DNA from: Blautia luti
GTDB taxonomy: Bacteria; Bacillota; Clostridia; Lachnospirales; Lachnospiraceae
Assembly: GCF_013304735.1 (NCBI RefSeq)
Contig: NZ_JAAITI010000012.1
Location: 1-64,000 of the forward strand
Direction of reading: 5' to 3'
Length of the DNA: 64,000 nucleotides
In this document: positions 17,480-25,150 of the stretch, in pieces
Numbering within the stretch: position 1 is the first letter of the stretch
Layout: each line of letters begins with the position of its first letter
Made by a program: the position numbers and the translations under genes
The notes under the pieces: model-generated
The model's database searches: none
The model's input: the letters and a program-made list of their open reading frames with translations, nothing else
What the model was told of the DNA's origin: nothing

Positions 17480-18610
17480 TTATTTCATGTTTTCACAGAA
17501 GATCTCTTCCATAGATCCGGTAAGTGCAACACCCAGTTTTCGTAAGGTTCCGTCCAGAGCATGGAAAACTTCACGTACATTGTAGAAAGTTGCATTGTTT
17601 CCCATGTGGCCGATGCGGATGACCTTGCCTGCGAGAACGTCGAAAGAACCTGCAAGCATGATGTTGTAGTCTTTTTTGACTCCGTCCAGGATCGCAGCGG
17701 CTGTGGTGCATTCCGGAACTTCAAAAACAGTTACAGTGCTGGAATAGCCGCTGTGGAGATACAGCTTAAGTCCGGCTCCTGTAATGGCCTTTCGGGAGGC
17801 TGCGGCGATTTTGGCATGGCGTGTAAGGATCCCGGGATCATCGGCAATGTTGTCAATAGCAGCCCGCAGGCCATAGATATCGCTGATCGGCATGGTATAT
17901 GGAAACCATTTTTCTTCATAATAATGTGCAAAGGTTGTGAGATTTGCGTAGAAAGAAGCAATGGGTGTCTTTCTTTCAGTCATTGCCTTCTTTGCATCGC
18001 TGCTGACTACAACAAAGGTAAGTCCCGGAGGTGCGGATACCACTTTCTGTGATCCGCCGCACATGATATCAATCTGACATGCATCAATGTTCAGTGGTTC
18101 GCCGAAAGAAGCAGAGACAGAATCTACAACGGTAAGGATTCCATATTTTTTAAGAAGGGGACAGATGGCAGCGACATCGTTGAGCATACCACTTGGAGTA
18201 TCGCCGTGAACTACGGTTGCATATTTGTAGTCATGGTTATCTGCAAGAAAATCTTCCAGTTCCTTCACATCGAGGGTATTCCGGTAATCTCGGGTATAAA
18301 GTTCCGGTTTGCCTCCGTACATGGAAACAAAATCGGCAAAGCCTTTTCCATAGATACCATTGTCGAGAACGAGAACCTTATCTCCAGGCTCAGTCATGGA
18401 AGCGATGGCAGCCTCCAGACCAAGAATACCCTCACCACTTAAGATGAGGGTTTCATTGGAGGTGTGGAGAAGAGAACTGATCTTCTCGCAGGTTTCTTTA
18501 TAAAATTCGACAAAATCTTCGTCCAGATCCGGGTTGGTGCATTCCAGGCTTCTTGCCAGACGGACGTTTTCTGCGACCTGTGTAGGTCCTGGTGTCATGA
18601 TCTTATACAT
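17480..18610 (-). CDS. Class V PLP-dependent aminotransferase (alanine-glyoxylate/pyridoxamine-pyruvate type)
   Basis: The 376-residue enzyme is a fold-type I, class V aminotransferase of the alanine/serine-glyoxylate group. Visible marks are the N-terminal TPGPTQV, the cofactor segment SGEGILGLEAA, the loop HGDTPSG, the PLP aspartate in VVDSVSASFG, the Schiff-base Lys189 in GGSQKVVSAPPG, and the carboxylate-binding Arg in IRIGHMGNN. Alanine-glyoxylate and pyridoxamine-pyruvate aminotransferases share this plan. The only neighbour in its operon is an ECF uptake component of a type that includes vitamin B6 transporters, which makes pyridoxamine-to-pyridoxal salvage a reasonable guess. Substrate choice cannot be decided from sequence alone. 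It is transcribed leftward, 28 nt after the transporter gene. Confidence 0.85.
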   Translation of the reverse strand: MYKIMTPGPTQVAENVRLARSLECTNPDLDEDFVEFYKETCEKISSLLHTSNETLILSGEGILGLEAAIASMTEPGDKVLVLDNGIYGKGFADFVSMYGGKPELYTRDYRNTLDVKELEDFLADNHDYKYATVVHGDTPSGMLNDVAAICPLLKKYGILTVVDSVSASFGEPLNIDACQIDIMCGGSQKVVSAPPGLTFVVVSSDAKKAMTERKTPIASFYANLTTFAHYYEEKWFPYTMPISDIYGLRAAIDNIADDPGILTRHAKIAAASRKAITGAGLKLYLHSGYSSTVTVFEVPECTTAAAILDGVKKDYNIMLAGSFDVLAGKVIRIGHMGNNATFYNVREVFHALDGTLRKLGVALTGSMEEIFCENMK

Positions 18611-18638
18611 AAACTCACCTCTTGTTTTCTTTGGTTAT

Positions 18639-19196
18639 TTATTTTTTTAATCCGGTTTTTTTTGCTGCAAGGTTTAATGGTGTGATCACTACGAGAACGA
18701 TAACTGCTGCAACTCCGATCTGTACCAGGTTTCCAGGAATGGAAGATACCGGTGCCAGCGGGTTTCCATAGATGATAACTTCTGCGATGTAGTAGCCGAC
18801 AACCTTGATCGCGCAGGCTGCGGCGATGGCGATCACATACCATTTCATGTTCTGATGTTTGTGGTCTTCTGTGATCTTACCTACGGTGAATCCCATAATG
18901 CCTACAATGATAAGAGTAAATGGTGCCCAAAGTGTCCAACCGGAGAGAAGGTCGAACAAGCCCATTCCGATTCCGCCTGCGATGGCTCCGGTTTTCTTTC
19001 CAAATAAAATGGCACCGATGAAGAGCGGTACATTTCCAAGGTGGATCAGTCCGCCGTTGGCTGCAATTGGAAGCTTGACATTAATAAATGCTGTGAAGAT
19101 ATAAGTCAGTGCAACAAATACGGCTGTGATGGTGAGAAACTGAACAGATGAAAGCTCCTGATCAGTTCCCTGAGATGTCTGAACTGCTTTTTCCAT
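18639..19196 (-). CDS. ECF transporter S component (HmpT/PdxU-like)
   Basis: The 185-residue membrane protein has six hydrophobic segments and the layout of ECF substrate-binding components of the PF07155 type: TAVFVALTYIFTAFINVKLP in helix 1, a GGLIHLGN loop and GKKTGAIAGGIGMGLFDLLSGW. S components bind a vitamin and dock on a shared EcfAAT module encoded elsewhere. Members carry hydroxymethylpyrimidine, pyridoxine-type or related vitamins. Its partner gene encodes a PLP enzyme that may act on a B6 vitamer. The start at 19196 is chosen because AAAGGA lies upstream of it; an in-frame ATG at 19247 lacks such a site. The AT-rich region upstream (19250-19320) is its likely control region, but no riboswitch was recognised. 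Confidence 0.82.
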   Translation of the reverse strand: MEKAVQTSQGTDQELSSVQFLTITAVFVALTYIFTAFINVKLPIAANGGLIHLGNVPLFIGAILFGKKTGAIAGGIGMGLFDLLSGWTLWAPFTLIIVGIMGFTVGKITEDHKHQNMKWYVIAIAAACAIKVVGYYIAEVIIYGNPLAPVSSIPGNLVQIGVAAVIVLVVITPLNLAAKKTGLKK

Positions 19197-19494
19197 AGTT
19201 ATGAATCCTTTCCCGAAAACATCTTTATATAGATGTCCTCTTTTCATATGTTTTTGGTTGGATATACTTTACAACATGAGTGTATACGAATAAAGATACA
19301 ATTATCGAAAAAAAAAGAGGGACAGATTAAAAGAAAACAGAAATTCCGTATCGGAGACGTAAAACCGGAAATACAGAATCTGATATGGAATGGAATAAGA
19401 TAGGCACATCTGGGGAGATTATAATATAGGAAAAAGTCTGTACGGAACAGGATATTTGTTTACGGGATATTCATAAAGTACAGGGAGAAATCAA

Positions 19495-19523
19495 TTGACA
19501 AAGTTGTAATAAAATCGTAAAAT
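19495..19523 (+). promoter_or_regulatory. Sigma-A promoter of the lipoprotein gene
   Basis: TTGACA (19495-19500), a 17-nt spacer and TAAAAT (19518-19523). The leader directly downstream forms a hairpin (19528-19568: CAAAGAGTGTGT with ACACACTTTG) without a T tail, placed where an operator or stability element could act. Between the divergent ECF gene and this promoter nothing else is seen. Confidence 0.8.
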
Positions 19524-19597
19524 GTAGCAAAGAGTGTGTTCAGGAGTGAATATTCCGGACACACTTTGTGACTGATGATGATTATGAGGAGGATACT

Positions 19598-20737
19598 ATG
19601 AAGAATAAAAAATTTATCGCACTTTTAGCTATGACTGTTGCTCTCTCTGGTGTCATGACTGCATGTAGTTTCGGAGGTGGAAAAGAGGACAGCGTGGTTG
19701 TGGAGTCTACTCCTACTCCTACACCTGCGAAGAAAGCGACAGCTACACAAACTGTTGCGGCAGATGCACAGAACACAACCTACACATCCAAGGATAAATC
19801 CGTAGCGATTAAGCTTCCGGATGCAACCTGGGCTAATAAATCCGATGAGACAGATATGTTAAGCTTTGAGTCTCCGGATCAGGGTAAGATTCTGATCCTT
19901 CACGGTTCTGGTGCAGATCTGGAGTCTGCGGTAATCCCGAATTCACAGGATATGGCCGTTTCCATGACACAGGCAGAGAACATGGTCAATGGAACTGATT
20001 TTGAGATCCAGGATTATAAGTCAGACCAGAAAGATGGAATCAATATCTATTCCTACACCGTAAAATACAAAGATACAACCAAGAGTGATGGTTATGTATA
20101 TGCCATCAATAAATATTTTGTAAATGACAGCGAGTACTACAGCATTGTGGCTTCTGTTAAAACAGAGGATGCTCTGAAGAAGGTACAGGAGTCTGTGGAC
20201 AGCTTTGCAATCCTCGGAGATTCCACGCTGAAGAGTGCGGCAAGTGGTTCCGCAGCCAAGACTGCAGGTACAGGCGATGCAGCAGCTTCTTCTGACGGAA
20301 GTGCATCTTCTGATGGTACTGCAGCAGATGGAACTTCTTCTGACGGAACAGCAGCTTCCGATGCAAGCACCTCTTCTGATGGAAGTGCAGCAGCGGACGG
20401 ATCATCCACAGATGGAAGCGGCACAGCAGATGGAACAACGTCTGACGGTTCTTCTGACGGAAGTACATCTTCCGATGGAAGTTCTTCAGGGGCTATCGTA
20501 AATGGTGGATTTACAGATGAGCAGCTCAGCAACACCGATGAGACAAGAACTATTTACAGAAACTCCGATGGTAAACCACGTGTTATCGTTCCGGACGGAA
20601 ACGGTGCATGGATGGATAACGAAGGAAACCGTTTCACCTTCTCTTCTCAGTATGACTGTGATGTATATGAAGAGGATGGAACAAGTTTCTACTGGCATGG
20701 AGAGGCAGCAGATGTATACTATATGCCTGTACAGTAA
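19598..20737 (+). CDS. Lipoprotein with Ser/Asp/Gly-rich linker
   Basis: The 379-residue predicted lipoprotein has a signal peptide ending in a lipobox (VMTAC, lipid-modified Cys at about 21). A folded region follows at about 55-205 (SKDKSVAIKLPDATW.. to ..VDSFAIL), resembling PsbP/DUF-type domains of clostridial lipoproteins. A linker of about 85 residues is built almost wholly of Ser, Asp, Gly, Ala and Thr (repeats of SSDGS/ADGT, about 220-305). A compact C-terminal domain follows (about 310-379: YRNSDGKPRVIVPDGNGAWMDNEGN). It is probably tethered to the membrane with the second domain held out by the linker. GAGGAGG at 19586-19592 fixes ATG 19598. The function is unknown. Confidence 0.85.
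   Translation: MKNKKFIALLAMTVALSGVMTACSFGGGKEDSVVVESTPTPTPAKKATATQTVAADAQNTTYTSKDKSVAIKLPDATWANKSDETDMLSFESPDQGKILILHGSGADLESAVIPNSQDMAVSMTQAENMVNGTDFEIQDYKSDQKDGINIYSYTVKYKDTTKSDGYVYAINKYFVNDSEYYSIVASVKTEDALKKVQESVDSFAILGDSTLKSAASGSAAKTAGTGDAAASSDGSASSDGTAADGTSSDGTAASDASTSSDGSAAADGSSTDGSGTADGTTSDGSSDGSTSSDGSSSGAIVNGGFTDEQLSNTDETRTIYRNSDGKPRVIVPDGNGAWMDNEGNRFTFSSQYDCDVYEEDGTSFYWHGEAADVYYMPVQ
20270..20490 (+). repeat. Degenerate tandem repeat coding for the SSDG/ADG linker
   Basis: Variants of tcttctgatggaagtgcagc recur through the linker-coding part of the lipoprotein gene. Units of 12-24 nt are interrupted and diverged. Such repeats can expand or contract between strains and would change the linker length. 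Confidence 0.7.
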
Positions 20738-20777
20738 AGCCTGAATCAGTCCCAATAGTATTCGGTTAAATAAGAGT

Positions 20778-20818
20778 TCCGGGATCACAGCTTATGTGGC
20801 TGCGGTCCCGGATTTTTT
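20778..20818 (+). terminator. Terminator after the lipoprotein gene
   Basis: TCCGGGA and GCTG/CAGC segments pair across the sequence (20778-20784 with 20806-20812), followed by T6. Confidence 0.9.
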
Positions 20819-20917
20819 GTACCATATTATGTCAGAGGCGTATACTTATGCAGGAAGACATGATATAATGTGAACGCTGCGGGCGATGAAACGCCCGGAA
20901 AATATTTGGAGGTTTTT

Positions 20918-21691
20918 ATGGAAGCATACAGCGATTTTGCCAGAGTTTATGATATCTTCATGGACAATGTGGAATATGAAAAATGGGCGGAATATCTGAT
21001 CGGAAGCCTTAAGGAATACGGAATTGAAGAGGGGATCGTGCTGGAACTTGGCTGCGGGACCGGAGTGATGACGGAACTTCTGGCAGAGTCCGGTTATGAT
21101 ATGATCGGCGTGGATAATTCCGAGGAAATGCTGGGCGAGGCCATGGAAAAAAGGGCAGAGTCCGGCCATGAGATCCTTTACCTGGAGCAGGATATGCGGG
21201 AGTTTGAACTTTATGGAACAGTACGTGCTATCGTTAGCGTCTGTGACTGTATGAATTATATTACAGAGGAAGAAGATCTGCTTACCGTATTTAAGCTGGT
21301 GAATAATTATCTTGATCCGGATGGAATTTTTATATTTGATATGAACACCCCGTATAAATACCGGGAAATGCTTGGAAATACTACCATTGCGGAGAACCGG
21401 GAAGAGGGAAGCTTTATCTGGGAAAATGAATTTGACGAGGAGACAGGGATCAACGTTTATGACCTGACTCTGTTTCTTCCAAGAGAAGACGGTCTTTATG
21501 AGAGAGACGAGGAGATTCATTACCAGAAGGCCTACGAGCCGGAAAAAATCCGGGAACTGCTTGAAAAGGCGGGACTGATTCCGCTGGCAGTTTATGATGC
21601 ATACACCAAGGATGCACCGAAGCCAGACAGTGGAAGGCTGACTTTTGTGGCAAGAGAACATGGCAAGGGAATTTCGGCAGAAGAGAAATAA
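20918..21691 (+). CDS. SAM-dependent methyltransferase (class I)
   Basis: This 257-residue protein has a Rossmann methyltransferase core: motif I VLELGCGTGVMTELL (about 42-56), the acidic motif II VDNSEEML and motif IV-like VCDCMNYI. The remaining C-terminal half is mixed, as in the YodH/YxbB-like methyltransferases of Firmicutes. The substrate is unknown. GGAGG sits 5 nt before ATG 20918. The next gene, hslO, starts 18 nt after its stop, so both are probably in one operon. A TATAAT at 20864-20869 may be the -10 box. Confidence 0.88.
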   Translation: MEAYSDFARVYDIFMDNVEYEKWAEYLIGSLKEYGIEEGIVLELGCGTGVMTELLAESGYDMIGVDNSEEMLGEAMEKRAESGHEILYLEQDMREFELYGTVRAIVSVCDCMNYITEEEDLLTVFKLVNNYLDPDGIFIFDMNTPYKYREMLGNTTIAENREEGSFIWENEFDEETGINVYDLTLFLPREDGLYERDEEIHYQKAYEPEKIRELLEKAGLIPLAVYDAYTKDAPKPDSGRLTFVAREHGKGISAEEK

Positions 21692-21709
21692 AGGAGGAAA
21701 TTTTTTTAT

Positions 21710-22591
21710 ATGAGTGATTATATTGTAAGAGCAACAGCGGCAAACAGCCAGATCCGTGCATTTGCGGCTGTGACAACAGATATGGTGGAGACAGCGAGAC
21801 AGAATCATAATACCAGCCCGGTGGCAACAGCGGCACTGGGACGTCTCCTTACCGGCGGAGCCATGATGGGAGCGATGATGAAAGGGGAAAAAGATCTTCT
21901 TACACTTCGTATCCACGCAGGCGGACCGCTGCAGGGGATTACGGTAACTGCAGATTCTCACGGAAATGTAAAAGGTTATGTAGGAAATCCGGATGTATGT
22001 ATTCCAGCAAACAGCAAAGGCAAACTGGATGTTGCGGGAGCTGTGGGTGTAGGTTTTATGGATGTGATCAAAGATATGGGACTGAAAGAGCCGTATGTGG
22101 GTCAGGTTGCACTTCAGACTAGTGAGATTGCGGAAGACCTTACCTATTATTTTGCCACCAGTGAGCAGGTTCCGTCTGCAGTAGGACTGGGTGTGCTGAT
22201 GAATAAGGATAATACGGTCCGTCAGGCCGGCGGCTTTATTGTGCAGCTGATGCCGTTTGCAGAGGAAGAAGTGATCGCAAAGCTTGAGGAAAACGTATCA
22301 AAGATCGATTCTGTTACCAGCCTTTTGGAGCAGGGCCATACACCGGAAAGTCTTCTTGAGAAAGTACTGGAAGGTTTTGACATCGAGATCAATGATACAC
22401 TGCCCACACAGTTCCACTGCAACTGTTGCAGAGAACGTGTGGAAAAGGCGCTGATCAGCATTGGAAGAAAAGAGCTCAACGAGATGATCCAGGAAGGCAA
22501 GGACATTGAGATGAACTGTCATTTCTGCAATAAAAATTATAATTTTACAGTGGAAGATCTTAAGAGAATCATAAGAGAGTGCAAGCGATAA
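21710..22591 (+). CDS. hslO: Hsp33 redox-regulated chaperone
   Basis: The 293-residue cytoplasmic holdase is switched on by oxidation. It has the N-terminal Hsp33 domain (SDYIVRATAANSQIRAFAAVTTDMV, GGPLQGITVTAD, GYVGNPD) and a C-terminal redox switch with four Cys: two in a CNC-type motif (FHCNCCRERVEKAL, which holds a third adjacent Cys) and CHFCNKNY. These bind zinc in the reduced, inactive form. Length is typical. AAGGAGG before the ATG is strong. It lies between a methyltransferase gene and nadE, both closely spaced. Confidence 0.96.
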   Translation: MSDYIVRATAANSQIRAFAAVTTDMVETARQNHNTSPVATAALGRLLTGGAMMGAMMKGEKDLLTLRIHAGGPLQGITVTADSHGNVKGYVGNPDVCIPANSKGKLDVAGAVGVGFMDVIKDMGLKEPYVGQVALQTSEIAEDLTYYFATSEQVPSAVGLGVLMNKDNTVRQAGGFIVQLMPFAEEEVIAKLEENVSKIDSVTSLLEQGHTPESLLEKVLEGFDIEINDTLPTQFHCNCCRERVEKALISIGRKELNEMIQEGKDIEMNCHFCNKNYNFTVEDLKRIIRECKR

Positions 22592-22610
22592 GCCGCAGGA
22601 GGAAGAAAAA

Positions 22611-24560
22611 ATGAAGCATGGTTTTATCAAGGTGGCAGCAGCAACGCCGAGAGTTACCGTTGCAGACTGCAAGGCAAACGGGGAGGAGATCCTGAAAGCC
22701 ATTCACGAAATGGAAAAAGAGCATGTCAAGCTGATGGTATTTCCGGAATTCTGTATCACAGGATATACCTGCCACGATCTTTTTCTCCAGAGATGTCTTC
22801 TGGACAGCGCGTGGGATGAACTTCTGCATATTGCAGACGAGACAAAAGAGACGGATGCCCTGATCTTTGTGGGACTTCCGCTGCGTCACAGAGGCAAGCT
22901 TTATAATGTGGCAGCTGCCCTGAATCATGGCCGTATCGTGGGCTTTGTGCCGAAGACCCATATTCCTAATTATAACGAGTTTTATGAGCAGAGACAGTTT
23001 GCCGGTGCAGAGGAAGAAGATGTGGAATTTGTGGACTTCCTGAAGGGCGTGAAAAATGAGGAAGATGAATTCTGGGATGAGATTCCTTTTGGAACAGACC
23101 TGATCTTTGAGTGTGAGGAATTTCCGGAATTCACTGTTGCGGCAGAGCTTTGTGAGGATCTCTGGGTTCCGGCACCGCCAAGTATCCGTCATGCCATCAA
23201 CGGCGCCCATATTATCGTCAATCTTTCTGCCAGCGATGAGATGGTAGGGAAAGATTCTTACCGGAGAACTCTGGTAAGCGGGCAGTCTGCACGGCTGATC
23301 TGCGGATATATTTATGCAAGCGCAGGAGAGGGCGAGTCCACCCAGGATCTTGTGTTTGGCGGACAGAATATGATCGCGGAAAATGGCTCCATGCTTGCGG
23401 AAAGCAGACGTTTTGAAAATGGTATCATCTACAGTGAGATCGATGTACAGAGACTGGCCGATGAGAGAAGAAGAATGTCCACGTATCCGGCGGTTTCCAC
23501 CTGCAGCCATACAAGAGTTGGTTTTTCCGTAGAAGAGGAAGAAACCGAACTTACCAGAACGTATCCCCAGTATCCATTCGTTCCGTCTGTGAAGGAAGAA
23601 CGTGATGAGCGTTGCGAGGAAATCCTGAATATTCAGGCCATGGGACTTAAGAAACGTATGGAACATATCCACAGCAAGAGTGCGGTGGTAGGGCTTTCCG
23701 GCGGACTGGATTCTACCCTGGCGCTTCTTGTAATGGCCCGTGCTTTTGACCGGATGGGAATGCCGAGAGAGCAGATCCACTGTGTGACCATGCCATGCTT
23801 TGGAACAACAGACAGAACCTATCAGAATGCATGTAAGTTAAGTTGCTGCCTTGGTGCAAAACTTACTGAGGTGAATATTAAAGAGGCGGTAAATGTACAC
23901 TTCCGGGATATCGGACATGATCCGGACATCCACGATGTGACTTATGAGAACAGTCAGGCACGTGAGCGTACCCAGATCCTGATGGATACGGCAAACAAGG
24001 AAGGTGGAGTTCTTGTGGGAACGGGAGATCTTTCCGAGCTGGCTCTGGGGTGGGCAACCTACAATGGTGATCACATGTCCATGTATGGTGTGAATGCTTC
24101 TGTCCCGAAAACACTGGTACGTCATCTGGTACGTTATTATGCGGATACCTGCGGGGATGAGGAACTGAAAGAGGTTCTTCTGGATATCCTGGATACTCCG
24201 GTCAGCCCGGAGCTTCTGCCACCAAAAGATGGTAAAATCGCTCAGAAGACCGAGGATCTGGTAGGACCTTATGAGCTTCATGATTTTTATCTGTATTATA
24301 TGCTGCGTGCAGGATTTACACCGGATAAAATTTATCGGCTTGCCTGCCTGACTTTTGAGGGAATTTATGATAAAGAGACGATACTGAAATGGCTGAAAAC
24401 CTTCTACCGGAGATTTTTTGCCCAGCAGTTTAAGCGTTCCTGCCTGCCGGATGGTCCGAAGGTAGGTAGTGTGGCGCTTTCTCCAAGAGGAGACTTAAGA
24501 ATGCCAAGTGATGCCAGTGCAAGAATCTGGCAGGATGTGTTGGAGAAGATTGAAATCTGA
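22611..24560 (+). CDS. nadE: Glutamine-dependent NAD+ synthetase
   Basis: The 649-residue enzyme joins a nitrilase-type glutaminase domain (about 1-300) to an ATP-pyrophosphatase synthetase domain (about 330-649) and makes NAD+ from deamido-NAD+, ATP and glutamine. The glutaminase triad is visible as Glu in FPEFCITGYT, Lys in PKTHIPNYNEFYE and Cys in AELCEDLWVP. The synthetase P-loop reads SGGLDSTLAL near residue 362, and the NAD-site segment STGDLSE appears as GTGDLSELALGW. Length fits the two-domain form. It follows hslO by 19 nt with AGGAGG and ends at a bidirectional terminator. Confidence 0.96.
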   Translation: MKHGFIKVAAATPRVTVADCKANGEEILKAIHEMEKEHVKLMVFPEFCITGYTCHDLFLQRCLLDSAWDELLHIADETKETDALIFVGLPLRHRGKLYNVAAALNHGRIVGFVPKTHIPNYNEFYEQRQFAGAEEEDVEFVDFLKGVKNEEDEFWDEIPFGTDLIFECEEFPEFTVAAELCEDLWVPAPPSIRHAINGAHIIVNLSASDEMVGKDSYRRTLVSGQSARLICGYIYASAGEGESTQDLVFGGQNMIAENGSMLAESRRFENGIIYSEIDVQRLADERRRMSTYPAVSTCSHTRVGFSVEEEETELTRTYPQYPFVPSVKEERDERCEEILNIQAMGLKKRMEHIHSKSAVVGLSGGLDSTLALLVMARAFDRMGMPREQIHCVTMPCFGTTDRTYQNACKLSCCLGAKLTEVNIKEAVNVHFRDIGHDPDIHDVTYENSQARERTQILMDTANKEGGVLVGTGDLSELALGWATYNGDHMSMYGVNASVPKTLVRHLVRYYADTCGDEELKEVLLDILDTPVSPELLPPKDGKIAQKTEDLVGPYELHDFYLYYMLRAGFTPDKIYRLACLTFEGIYDKETILKWLKTFYRRFFAQQFKRSCLPDGPKVGSVALSPRGDLRMPSDASARIWQDVLEKIEI

Positions 24561-24571
24561 AAGTAAAAAGA

Positions 24572-24605
24572 AAAGCGGAGAGCTTAGGTGTTCTCCGCTT
24601 TTTTT
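24572..24605. terminator. Bidirectional terminator between nadE and the FMN-binding gene
   Basis: AAAGCGGAGA pairs with TCTCCGCTTT, with A-rich and T-rich flanks. It serves nadE on the plus strand and overlaps the stop codon (24584-24586) of the convergent minus-strand gene. Confidence 0.92.
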
Positions 24606-25021
24606 ACTGCGTCTGTGATGGCTGAAAGGAGTACCTGGGAGGTGTATTTCCGGTCTCCTGCATACTGAATGTCCTCCAGGGACTGGCTGGAATAGATCTG
24701 GCTTGCCAGAGAATCCAGAACCGGCTCCATGAGAGGGTAAGAAGCTTTTGTGGTTTCGCTTAAGTTTACCAGACGGATGGCTTTGATCTTGTCGGCGTTT
24801 ACGGTGACTTCCACATCGAAGGTATTGTCATTAAGGGTGATGGAAGAGGTATATACGCCCGGTTTGTAGCGGGATTTTTCGCTGGCTGTATCACTGGCAG
24901 TTTTTCCGGGACCGAACATGAAGAAAAGGATAACAGCCAGAACAACAGCCAGAGCCAGAAAGACGGCTGTGTAGATGATCTCTTTCATATGTAGGACGAT
25001 GATCCTGGTTTTGGAACTCAT
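24584..25021 (-). CDS. Membrane-anchored FMN-binding-domain-like protein
   Basis: This 145-residue protein has one N-terminal membrane anchor (about 12-34) and an outer domain of about 95 residues: YKPGVYTSSITLNDNTFDVEVTVNADKIKAIRLVN. That pattern (a GxYxxxx start, then alternating strands with VxVxxxKI) resembles FMN-binding domains of RnfG/NqrC and Lachnospiraceae homologues. The conserved S(T)GAT-type flavinylation motif is not evident, so covalent FMN is doubtful. GGGAGG 8 nt upstream supports the start at 25021. It lies head-to-head with addB and tail-to-tail with nadE. The function is unknown. Confidence 0.65.
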   Translation of the reverse strand: MSSKTRIIVLHMKEIIYTAVFLALAVVLAVILFFMFGPGKTASDTASEKSRYKPGVYTSSITLNDNTFDVEVTVNADKIKAIRLVNLSETTKASYPLMEPVLDSLASQIYSSQSLEDIQYAGDRKYTSQVLLSAITDAVKKAENT

Positions 25022-25109
25022 GGCGCACGCCTCCCGAAGCTTTTTATATAGTTTATTAAAGAGATGGAGAAATTATGCCAGAGCTCCCGTTCTATAGGAA
25101 CAGGATTTG

Positions 25110-25118
25110 TGGTATGAT
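25110..25118 (+). promoter_or_regulatory. Extended -10 promoter of addBA
   Basis: TGGTATGAT is an extended -10 element (TGnTATGAT) 32 nt before addB; TTCTAT at 25090-25095 is a weak -35 box at 17 nt. Confidence 0.5.
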
Positions 25119-25150
25119 AGGGGTACTTTAGACGGATCAGGAGGAAACAG

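Noticed and set aside
22569-23780. 403-codon antisense frame opposite nadE
   Set aside because: NadE motifs are complete on the plus strand and the antisense frame lacks any start signal.
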